Part shown: positions 19,850 to 30,430 of the stretch, one piece after another
Layout of the letters: the number at the start of each line of letters is the position of its first letter
Position numbering within the stretch: position 1 is the stretch's first letter
From: Lepisosteus oculatus
Lineage: Eukaryota; Chordata; Actinopteri; Semionotiformes; Lepisosteidae
Reading direction: 5' to 3'
DNA: 64,000 bases
Assembly (NCBI RefSeq): GCF_040954835.1
Contig: NC_090704.1
Location: 13,413,501 to 13,477,500 of the forward strand
The notes under the pieces: model-generated
Told to the model about the DNA's origin: nothing
Databases searched by the model: none
The model's input: the letters and a program-made list of their open reading frames with translations, nothing else
Translations under genes and position numbers: made by a program

Positions 19850-21036
19850 GTCTCTTAACTCAAAAGATTACTTTGTAGATTGATAAGTAATTTACAGGTG
19901 TTGCCAATCTTTAGACACAGGTGACCTCTGTGTCTAATTTAATTGGGCATCTCTAGTACCACAGTTGGAGTTGTGTATTTAGGTTACAGTAGAAACATAG
20001 TTTTGGCCTTCATGCTGTCACAGACTAAGAAGGATGTGCATTAGTTCATTTTGATTCTGCATCTGAAGTAGTAAAGCCAGACAAACCATGTCTTTCAGAA
20101 CAGAAATAATTCAGAACATCAGTCTCACACACACTGAACACAGTGAATCCTAGTATTAAGATATGGATAAAGATAAATTCATATATATTTTATAACCCTC
20201 TTTAAATGTGACAGTGGGATTTTAATTAAAAACAGTCATCAAAAGAAAATGAAAGGTCAAAATGAATATTGTGTGATGATTGTGTCGTCAGAAGAAAATG
20301 AAATGAAATTAAATGAAAGGAAATTAATAGGATCTAAACAGAATGAGGAAATTAAGTGAAGATCTACAATATTTGCGATTTATCTTACAGCCCTGTAAAA
20401 ATGTAAAAATATATATATATTTTAATTATGAAATAAAATAAATCAAGTTACACTTTGTGAAAAACGATCATTATGGTTTGGTTTTTGACTATGGTCTGTT
20501 TTTGATATGTATTATTTAAACAGACTTAAACCATGCACATTTTTTTCTAGAGGACTTGTTATTGATCCTTTATTAAAATGAAATTACAAATAAGAAGACT
20601 GTATTTTAGTTTTGAGATTTAAAATTAAAATAGTTGGGATAAAAAAGGGGTTAATGAATAACATATGCCATCTTCATCCAGCACAGACAGGCTTCTTTGT
20701 TTATCTGTGAAATACAGTTAACCACAAGTCCAAAGTAAGATAATATAAGTACATGGGGACCACTTTTAACTCTCATTGAGTAAAAGATAAGAGAAAAGAA
20801 AATATTTTTCATGACAACTTTCATTGCAGTATAGTGGCTCTGCAGTTCTTTGGATTTGGTGATAATGTTGCATAAAACATGTATGAAAACCCTATTTTCT
20901 CCGCCAAGATTTAACACCTATGCTCTTCATATTTCTTTAATTTGTTTTTCATTAACCGGAGTGCAGTTTAAAAAAATATTTTGAACTGCCATTTGTATGC
21001 TACAACCTTCCTTTCTGAAGGCAGTTCCAGGGTACA

Positions 21037-21325
21037 ATGCATGGAGAACAGGACTGAGCAGGGTTTGGTAATGTACAACACAAATGCATGATACAGTTTG
21101 TGAAATAACTCAAGAGGAAGGCATTTTTTTACACAAACAGGGTTGTGGGATTAAGAAACAAGCTACACAGCTGTGTTGTCCAAGTCGCCACCCTTATTCC
21201 ATTCTAGACACAGCTGGGTGAGAATTCTTGGGTCACGTGGTTTACTCATAACCAAACAAGCTAGCTGGGCTGAATGACCTCCTCTCATCTGTAACCATTT
21301 TTATGTTCTTATTATTTCAAACCTT
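21037..21325 (+). repeat. Dispersed fish repeat ending in GGCTGAATGACCTCCTCTC
   Basis: The segment 'aggcatttttttacac...tgtgggattaagaaacaagctac...gctgggctgaatgacctc...ttttatgttctt' resembles a repeat common in fish genomes. A related end is at 34300-34410. It looks like a LINE 3' tail, but I cannot name the family. Confidence 0.5.
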
Positions 21326-21770
21326 GCTCAGCAGGTGAACTACCATCTCTTTAGTAGCTTCTGTCACTCTTTATCCTTGATGCAGCACTAATCCCCCTCA
21401 AAGGCAACTTAATTTTAAATGTTCTCAAGAGGGCTCACTGCATCTAAACACAAAAATGAGAATGTAGTCTGCATATTGTTTTATTAATCTCATATAGTAC
21501 CATGATTGTTGTGATGACAATTAGTACAATAGTTACAATACAGATTAGCCACAAGTTATGGACATTACATACTGTAGTAATGGTGACAGCATGCCCTATC
21601 ATGCCAAACCATACTTTATGAAATCTAAGAAGGGTTACATCATGCTTGTAAAAGCTAATTTGTCCAGAAAGCATGCTTGCTTGATTATGATTAAGGTATG
21701 TGAACCTCATCTTGACAGGTTGACTTGAAGCTGGGGAAAACTGGGTGGAAACACAGCTGGCATGTCAGAG

Positions 21771-21953
21771 CAAAGATTCTGTGGAAGTCACTGTGTCAGG
21801 ATGTCATTGTCAGCACATTACTGTGTCAGCACATCACTGCGTCAAGTGCGTCAGTGTGACAGCGAGTCATTGTGTCAGGAAACAGTGTGTCCCCTAGTCA
21901 CTGTCTCAGTACATAAGTGTGTCATTGAGTCAGTGTGTCAGCGAGGTCATGCT
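21771..21953 (+). repeat. Degenerate GTGTCA(G/T)-type minisatellite
   Basis: More than a dozen imperfect units of the type 'gtgtcagc', 'ctgtgtcagg', 'cattgtcagcacat' occur head to tail in about 180 bp. The open frame across it (21762-21998) is a by-product of the repeat, not a gene. Confidence 0.6.
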
Positions 21954-24900
21954 AGTCCTGATACATTGATTTATCCCTCCAAATCATGTGTGGCCTAAAA
22001 GGGAACAAAAACTGTCAGAGAGTAAAATTAGCTCAGAATTAAACAATATTTAAGAGTTCATGAAGAATTATCTGCTAGCCTATGAAGATAAATTAGAACA
22101 GTTACCACAGTAGTATTATGGTTTATCACAGTTTTAGTTCTTTCTGTTTTGGAGACTGATATCTGAAAAGCATTCTTGACATTACTTAAAAACAGACAAA
22201 TTCGGTTAAACTATGTCTGTAAAAATGCAATAAGGGATATTTTCATCATAGCCATCACAGCATAACATAAAACAAAGAAAATGTATTTTTAAATGTAAAG
22301 CTGTTAATAGCTCGGCCCTCTGCCATATGAAATGTTGTTCACTAACGCTGAAACATTTTTGACATTAGTTGCCCAGTGAACTAAATGTAACGATTATGTA
22401 CATTCCAACATATTGCTTGAAATGTAACATACAGTACAAGTAAAAGAAAAATAAGCTATCATAGTCATGCAACTTCTAGAAATGTTTTAAATTGGCTTAT
22501 GGACTGTTTAAAAATGGCTGTCCAGTTCCTTTTTAATCTGTCCAGTCCTTTTCAATCACATAATAACCAGTATGAGCTGTGTTCTCTCCTCAGGGGCTGG
22601 CAATTTGATTGAAGCGGTTACATCACAAAGCCGCCTAAAGGAATACTTTAGCAAAATAAGTTTCTGACCTACATATTGCTTAAGACAGCACCATGCATAG
22701 TTTAATTCTTGGAAAGGAATGAGCGGACAATGTATAAACAGAAAGGCTTACTTGTCCAATCTCGATAACTGTGATGTGTTTTTCATATATGATATTAAAC
22801 CTCAATTTGCCATTTCTTGGTTTCTTACCTTTCTAGTTGATAGTGGCTCATTTCTCTCTATCTTTTGACAGTGGTGCAAGTCTAGACAGAAAGACACAAC
22901 ATTATAACACAAAAAAAACTTGTAAGCTAAGGCATTTTTAAAAGCCCTTTCAGTCACTCCAGATAAGAAAAATACTTCTAGCCAGCACAGAGCTGTAGCT
23001 TATTAAATATATGTATCATGAGATCTTCAGAGATAAAATAATATCATTCAAAAAGCAGCAGTGTGTCTGTAACTAGATCTATTTTCATAAAAATACCTTA
23101 TGGAAAATGAGATTAAAATGATGTAGATGGCACATAAACATGAATCATGAACCTTTACAGCCTTTGAGATTGGCAGACACAGTTTTTCCTGTTTATGACA
23201 CAGAATTGGTTTTCTGCTCTCAGTGAAGACACCTTTAGAAATCAGTCATCCCCATAAAAAATGACTATTCTACTGAGCACTTTCTGTCTTGAGGAGGTCT
23301 CAAGGTGAAAAGTCACGGAGGAGATGTAAATTAAATAGAATTCTCATGCCTTAGCCTCCCAAAGTCATGGTGAAATGGTTAGAGACAATAAGATTTGTCA
23401 AACGTATTTGAAAATTTATGGAGGACTTCTGTTACCCATAATATCTGGCTAGGTCCATTTACATGCTAAAATACTATGGATTCACACTATGGATGGATCA
23501 GCACAATTCCAAAATGACTTTAGTATTACTAGAGATATCCTGGACTTATCTAAATTACAATCACTTTTCCCTATACAATAATTGACATTCATGCAATAAT
23601 GTTCTTTTATGCTTGCAGATCTCTCACTTACCTTCATGCAGAAAAACCTTTTTGCCAAACAAATAACTGGAAATATGACATGAACTGTTTGGTACTTTGT
23701 TGCCATAGAATAACAACATGTAAAAGGTGCATCCCTGGAATCTAGTTCTTTTCCGATCCAGTTTACTTGAATCTGGACTTTGCCATGGCATTCCATAGCT
23801 AAGTGCTTCAGATGCACTTTGGAGCTGGCTGTGAAATTAACATCTGGTCTTGTTTGTACCCCTTCCTGATAATGGAAAAAAACTCACTGAGCCGCAGCCT
23901 CCCACAGACTTGACAGCCTCATTAGTGTTCTTGTAATTGAATGCCACAATCTGGCCCTTAAAGTGCTCACAAGGTTCCAAAGCTGTTATATCAAGGTTTT
24001 TTTCTCCATATCTCTTAAACAACTGTGATGATCTCCACTGTTTGTCGCCACATGCTGTGATCTTTTGTATTAGTGGTTCTAGGATCTGTCTTGAAATTCC
24101 AGAACTTCATAATAAAAGAATTCTTTAACACGTCTCATGCCGAAAAAGCTTAAAAAACAAGTTTTATGAAGCTTTCCTCACAAGAAGGTTTTGAAATTTT
24201 GTCATGTTTATTCATCTTGATTTATCCTTCTGTGGGGCGCAAGAATTGGGTTGTGAATGTAATACCCTGATAAAGACTGTGACTCAATGTATAAAAAATG
24301 GTGTAGTCAAACTGTCAACTGCCCTTGCCAAATCAATAAAAAAATTAATGATTTTTGTTTTTTAGGACTTTGTGGGGACTGCATGTTGGAGAAACTGGAC
24401 CACAGTGCCAACAAATAAAGCTGTAAATAAAATGAAGATAAAAATTGTTTGAAATTGTAGTTTGAAAATTATAGTCCAGGAAGTTGCATGTACAACGATT
24501 TCAATACTACCCACGCAGTATGAAGTCATTAAAGTAATCTTGCGATTAGTATGAAACATAGAACAAAGGAAAAGATTAATTCTGAGCAGACAGTTGACAC
24601 AGTTATTAGAAACCACGGAGGACAATGAATTGTGTTTTCTTCCATTTCACTGCAGAGTGCAGATTAAAGAGGCTCTTATTTCACTTCTCTGCAGTGACAT
24701 TGATAAAGGAGAAATAGTATAAACATGATACTGTATTACTGAACCATTTTTCTTATAAATAAGCAAATATCCTATGTTCTGCCAGAATACAAAAATTGAC
24801 CCCCCGTTTAATAAATAAAAAACTCAAAAACTAAGAAGGAAAACGACTAATTTTTGACAGGGAGAAAATAAAATATTGGCGCACCTGGTTTACACAGTTG

Positions 24901-24966
24901 CTGTAGGTATTCTTCGCCACTTAAACATTTGAAGGTCAATAGCCACAGCTCAGAAGAAATTGTACA

Positions 24967-25027
24967 GTATATACTACTACTACGACTATCACTACTACTA
25001 CTTCCACTACTACTAATAATAATAAAT
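24967..25027 (+). repeat. Trinucleotide microsatellite (TAC/ACT, then TAA)
   Basis: Imperfect tactactactac... passes into aataataataa, about 60 bp in all. Confidence 0.7.
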
Positions 25028-25364
25028 AGAAGACACAGCCAGAAATTTAAATCATTTTTTTTTTCTTAAAGGCTATCATACTCACAACGCGACCAATATT
25101 GACCAATTCAATAGTGGGTTAAAAAAATACTGTAAGCTTTTTTATTTTATTTTTTTTATAAAACGGATATCAGCATAAGGTCAGACCAATGTATATTTAC
25201 ATTTATGTAGCAATGAAGGAATTTAAATTTGCTGCAATTTTCGACTCAAAATGATCACACCTATTCGTAAGTTACTGAAGAATTATTATTATATTGGTTA
25301 TTAAATCCAACTTAAAAAGGCTGGCTTTAACTTAAAATAATTATTGAAACAATTTCTACGAATA

Positions 25365-25712
25365 CTACACATAATAAGATTTGCTGTTGGATGATATCCA
25401 GGTTTTATAAAGATGCTTATCTTTAGATTCCTCTTCATTCCAGTCACTTTCTTGCAAAACACCTTGTGTCATTTCTTGAGTATGCATGACGTGAATTTGT
25501 TCCATTGGAATTTCCGTGTATTTCACATTATTGGGCATTTTACATGTATAAGTTTCATTTGAATTCTTAGTCGTACTGTCTTCATCCTCGCTGCTAAGTT
25601 TTGGATTGCAAAAAGCCCAAACCATGACGCAGAAATAAATGAAGAATGTTGCCATCACGATGACCATTAACGTATACGATTCAATCATTGCTTCAGTCAC
25701 GGCAGACGTCAT
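25365..25712 (-). CDS. Unrecognised 115-aa single-pass membrane protein
   Basis: I do not recognise this protein. One uninterrupted frame starts MTSAVTEAMIESYTLMV and encodes a short N-terminus, one strong transmembrane helix (about residues 12-33, ESYTLMVIVMATFFIYFCVM, then VWAFCNPK) and an 80-residue acidic, Ser/Asn/Glu-rich tail ending NSKSYYV. The tail has a possible N-glycosylation or phosphorylation-rich stretch but no known domain. Size, single helix and possible single-exon coding recall KCNE potassium-channel subunits (compare E-x-x-x-LMV-x(5)-FF), but the KCNE signature just after the helix is missing. The frame is open upstream without another ATG to an in-frame stop, so an upstream coding exon is possible. 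A moderately GC-rich stretch at 25900-26110 may be its promoter. It lies between hsd17b7 and serbp1. Confidence 0.45.
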   Translation of the reverse strand: MTSAVTEAMIESYTLMVIVMATFFIYFCVMVWAFCNPKLSSEDEDSTTKNSNETYTCKMPNNVKYTEIPMEQIHVMHTQEMTQGVLQESDWNEEESKDKHLYKTWISSNSKSYYV

Positions 25713-28700
25713 CTTTCTCTTTTCTTCTTGATGTGCCCCACTAATATTTCCGATTTTAACTCCTGTCGTTGGATCGGATGTAGAAAACGTAATGCAACTT
25801 GCCGGTTTGAATCGTTAACTACATGGTTTCTGCTTTTGAATCACGGTTATTCTAATAGTAATAGAAGCAAATACAGCGAGAAAAAGAAAGCTTTGTACCT
25901 ATAAACAGGTTTTCTAAACGCTATTTTGACGAAGTCGCGGATCAAATAGATTCCCAGTGTGTGTATCCGGCGTTTTTCAGCAGTCTGATGTTTGCCTGAT
26001 CTTTCTCCGAGTCTGAATACTCTGGCAGGTAACTTCGAAATCGCTTATGATGACGTTGCCCTGTACCATCTGAACCTCAAAGGCGACAGCAGCAGCCAGA
26101 CAAGTTTCAGCTGCACCCAAGAATTCCGGTATAGAATATAGAAAAAATAATATAATTATTTTCTTTAGGCGTGCAAAATATATTTGTTTTATCAAAAGTG
26201 TACCGAGCCGACTGGTTTAATTTGCATTAAAATCGTGTTTAAGTTGCTAGCTATATTAATGATCCTCCAGTAGTTTTAAGAGTATGTCATCTCAAAAATC
26301 CAAAACTTCCACTACATATTAATTTATATACAACTTTTAACAATGCATCTGCATGTATTTTTAATGAGTTTTTGGGTGGATTTTAATGCAAATAACAACA
26401 AATAATGTAAAATCAATGCAACTTTCTGAAATATATTTCTGAAATATTAGCAGATTTCCATGTTACTAGAGATTACTCCTGTCTGGAAAACAATGAATTA
26501 ACATTTTTACGTACCATTTTATTAAAAATCACACATTTCAAAAAGTATTTTATTTTTCACTGCTTATCAGGATAAAGGGTAATTATCGGATAACATACAA
26601 TGACTTTCTCTCTTGCCTTGTAGCTGTCACATGAATTGTTAGATTTCAGAATGTCTGAATATAACTATCCATTCACACAGAAAAGTACAATTTTGAACAA
26701 GACTGGAAAGGCAAGTATATCATCAACTTTCAGATAAACTAAAAATGCTAATATTAGCAAAAAATGAAATTAACACTGGCTTCTGGCCTTTCCCCATGTG
26801 AATGATCATTATTTCAACACACTTGGAAATTAAATATAATTTAATTTCAAATATCCTGGATATTTCTTGTGGATTTCCTACCATTGCCCAGTTTGCCCTT
26901 CTCATAGTCATAAGTTCCCATGAACCTTCTGTTCAGGCTATAGCTGCCTAAAGCTTTAAACTTGCATCTGTCTTTATTGTTGGCAATTGTGCACATATCA
27001 TGTGAGTGAAATAGCCCATCTGAATCTAGGGGACTAAATATTTGCAAGTGTTATGTCTCTGCATGGCAGATATTTTCATTACCATGCTGTTCAGTATCAA
27101 GTGCTGAAACTGTAATGAAAACAATGCCTCCTTGGAATTTAGTTTTTAGATTAAAAAACAAACACATTAAAGGGTCTGTAGAGTATAGCTCATAGTCATA
27201 GTTTTTTTTCTCAGTGGTATTATAGCATTTCAAACTGCCTCTCTAACAATTCAGAGATTATGCATTATAATAAAATGAATTGAAGGTAATTGGTTTAGAA
27301 TGCTCTAGATAATTTTGCATTAATAAATAGTGCAGAAATCTACCCAACTTTACAGTATGTGAATCCCAGTCCTGAATTATATTTTGGTGAGTTAACTTCA
27401 GTTAATGTCTTACAGATTTTTGTTTCATAATGAAGAGAATTCTTCATCTTAGTATGTGCTTAATAGTGCCTTATAAAGACCACTAATGCTTAGGACTAAA
27501 CAGGCACACCCTGTCTTTGATAATACTGGAAGCTTAGCTGACTTTTTCAGTTATGCAATAGCAAGGCTGTTATAGGTGGAGCCTCATAAATGTTCAACTT
27601 GTCTGACAGGAGTCCAAACAGCAAAATGGCATGTAGTGTTTTTTTTAGATGTTTCACTTATTAATTTGGACCTTCCAGTTTGGAGATATGGAAAATCTTT
27701 TATTAGGATACAAAAGCAATAGAATTTGCTGTAAGTAAAATAAAAAAAAATTGAATGAGGTTTAAACATGATGGGAGTGAAGTGTCAATCACCTTTAAGC
27801 CTTGAAAAAATGGTTTTGAAAAGTGAAATTGCTCCCTGATCTGGAATATGCATGTGAACTGTTTCTCAGTAACACTGAAATGAAATCCATTAGAAGAGAA
27901 AACATTTTGTGTAAGTATAAGTGTCCCACACTTTGTCACCAAGGTGCCAATTCATTCATCACCTCTGGTATAAGTATGTGTCAAACACTATTTAAAGATC
28001 ACTCTGAACAAATACTTGATCATTTCTAATTTGGGTAACATCACAAGAAAGGTGGTTAAAGAAATCTAGTCAATTTACTGACCATCAAGTCATTTTTGGT
28101 TAAAAAAACCCAACATTTTATTAAGGTGTTTTTAAAGGCTTTGTTCTGTTTTGGAAAGCTAATCTGAATGGGGGATGGTTGATCAGATCAGATGTCAACA
28201 ATTAGGTCACAGACAGCCACCTTACAAGATGGTTCTTTGCCATTTTGTTTTATTCAGATCCTCTTGTACTTAAAAAAAACGATCATTTAATCAAATCAGC
28301 TGCTGTATTAGTTCATATAACCATAGCTAGAGGTAATGCAAATTCATAGGACTACTCGCTGTCTGTGCTTATTATGATACTGTTGGTACTGCATATACTG
28401 CAAAAGCCAGCATAATTGAAAATACAATTTCATTTAGAGATAAAGAGTAAAACATAAAAAGCAAAATAGCGTTATTTTCAAATTTTGGAATTAGAAAAAT
28501 TAGAGAAATCAGTCAATGGTAAATGCACTAGCTGACTAAATGCAGGCAGACTCAATTTAAACCAGGCACATAAATGCAAAAATTGTCACGCTGGATGGCT
28601 GTGCTATCAAAGAATGGCCTCATAGCACATTACTGTTATACTCCTTTTCTAACTTCACAATTTCAAAAAGCTTGGAAATAACAACCATAATCTCCCACTA

Positions 28701-29215
28701 TATTCCATTCAAGACCCCTATTTAAAAATGCATTAGATGGTGCTTCAGGCAATTGTTATAAAGAGCAATTCTCGTTGAAACGCTAACGCTTTTAAATGCT
28801 TAAGTAAAATATTTTTATTAAATGTTACGGTGAGAAAATGTTAAAGCACACTGGTTGTGAACGAGAGGCCTGCGCCACCATGTTTTCAATAAAGCTTTCA
28901 CTTGCTACAAAGCAACACTCCTTAGGCGCTGTTCAAAATGTGTACTCCACTGTTTGAAATGCATGATACCATTAAAATCAAATTACATAGCATCAGCCTC
29001 TAATGCTAGTATTGATCATGTGAATGAAATGAAAGTGAATGAAAGCTTTCAGTGATTAGACTGACAATTCTGAGCATCTGCAGACCAAGAAAAATTAAAT
29101 GAAACCACACTGACACAAGCGTGCACGTTCCCTTTCAGTTTACCAACAGCATGCCATGCCGAGCGCTACTAGTTACAGTTCCCAAGCAGACGTTTTTCAA
29201 GAACAGAAACAAGCA
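25713..29215. other. Intergenic, no supported gene
   Basis: About 3.5 kb of AT-rich DNA contains only short, unconserved-looking frames on both strands. Local CpG enrichment around 25880-26110 may mark the promoter of the minus-strand 115-aa ORF. Confidence 0.45.
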
Positions 29216-29235
29216 CTTTAGCTGCAGATGCTTTC

Positions 29236-29248
29236 CGGGACTTGTAGT
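29236..29248 (-). promoter_or_regulatory. ACTACAAGTCCCG motif (ZNF143-like) upstream of serbp1
   Basis: On the minus strand the sequence reads ACTACAAGTCCCG and fits the vertebrate promoter motif ACTAYRNNNCCCR, which is bound by ZNF143-type factors. It sits about 210 bp upstream of the serbp1 start codon at the edge of the CpG island. Confidence 0.5.
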
Positions 29249-29299
29249 CTTTCACTGCAGCTCCTGCAATATGTTTCTAGAGCCCTGCCTCTATTAAAA

Positions 29300-30430
29300 A
29301 CTACATTCTCCATGTGGCAGCGAGCTTGAAGTCCCGGATGTCTATCGCGCCGGAAGAGAAGACGGTCTCTTTCCCGGCCATCTTGTGGCAGCATCAAGCG
29401 AGCTGTTCGCTTCAAGCCTCGTAGAATCGGAGGAGAATCCCGCTGAAGGGGCGCCATCATGCCCGGACACCTGCAAGAAGGCTTCGGCTGCGTCGTAACT
29501 AATCGGTTCGACCAGCTATTTGATGACGAGAGCGACCCCTTTGAGGTGTTAAAAGCGGCCGAGAACAAGAAGAAGGACGGGGCCGCCACTGCTACCGCCA
29601 AGACTGCTGCTCAAGCCGCTAAGCAGCCGAAAAAAGAGTCGCAGAAGGACAGAAAGAACCCGCTCCCTGACAAGAAGGAAGAGACACAGGCTCCTGTGCC
29701 TCTCAAAAAAGAAGGTGACTTTTTTCCCCCTTTCTCTGGTCAGTGGACTGCGTATTTCAGAACATGGAAGGGGGTTGTGTTAATGTTACTGCGTAAACCC
29801 CCCATGAGGTCAACAACATGGTTCCTATTCTAAGCCAGTCAGACAGTAGTTCAGTGCCTTATACACGCTCGGCCAAGCTAAAAATGTACGCCTTTGGGGA
29901 CTCGAAAATGCATTCTTCCTGTAGTCTCCCGGTGGTACCTGCGCATGCTTTATCCGGTGCTGAAGGGGGTCTAGATACGGTTAATTCTTTAAAATGCGTT
30001 TCCTAGTACCAGGCCTGCAAGATACTGCAGAGCGGGGAGGTTGCTGAAGTGTTTCGGTCTGATTAAAGCAGTTCCAACGCCGGCTACAGCAAGGCTCTCT
30101 CGCAGAGGCCTGGCGCTGCAGCAGTCAGGTCGCCAACCTCGTGGTGGAAGTTTGGGGAAGGCTGTCGAGCTGTCACAGCACTCGGAAGTCGATCTTCGCG
30201 AGTCGTCGCTCGCCGTGGAAGGCGTGGTGCTGGGAGCTAGCGAGGGAATTTTTAAACAATCGTTTGACCCCCTCGGCGTCGTTGGGCTTCATCAGTTTTG
30301 TCCTCTGCATGTGACGCAAACGGGCTCGTTCGTTTGCATGCATTCCTTTTAGATTTTAGTCCAGCGGCATGTACATCTCGGAACAGCTCTCACGTGCTTT
30401 GTTTGCATGATGTCGACTTCACGCCTGTAT
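29300..30430. other. CpG island spanning serbp1 promoter, exon 1 and start of intron 1
   Basis: GC and CpG content rise sharply against the AT-rich flanks (for example gccggaag, gtcgtaact, gcggccgag, ggcgtcgttgg). This fits a housekeeping promoter. Open frames inside it (for example 30041-30352) are composition artefacts. Confidence 0.65.
29349..29385 (+). promoter_or_regulatory. serbp1 core promoter: ETS, pyrimidine-tract and YY1-type motifs
   Basis: Within 40 bp lie GCCGGAAG-like ETS sequence (29349-29356), a pyrimidine tract TCTCTTTCCC (29366-29375) and GGCCATCTTG (29376-29385), the reverse of the YY1 core AAGATGGC. This resembles promoters of translation-machinery genes, where transcription starts in a 5' TOP tract. 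The start codon is about 75 bp downstream. No transcript data are available. Confidence 0.45.

Larger units (their letters stand above)
19850..25364. other. Intergenic hsd17b7 to 115-aa ORF, no gene seen
   Basis: The stretch is AT-rich with only short random frames. It contains a dispersed repeat around 21037-21325 (ending 'gctgggctgaatgacctcctctc'), a GTGTCA-type tandem array (21771-21953) and a TAC-type microsatellite (24967-25027). I see no exon with conserved protein similarity. Confidence 0.5.

Noticed and set aside
21762-21998. 78-aa Cys/Ser/Val-rich frame
   Set aside because: It is a translation of the GTGTCA-type tandem repeat.
24362-24625. 87-aa hydrophobic minus-strand frame
   Set aside because: The hydrophobicity comes from AT-rich codons; there is no start context, homology or neighbouring exon support.
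29218-29601. 127-aa minus-strand open frame over the serbp1 promoter and exon 1
   Set aside because: It is antisense to a certain coding exon inside a CpG island, where few stops occur; the protein has no recognisable features.
30041-30352. 103-aa plus-strand frame in serbp1 intron 1
   Set aside because: GC-rich CpG island composition explains the open frame; there is no conserved pattern or splice context.
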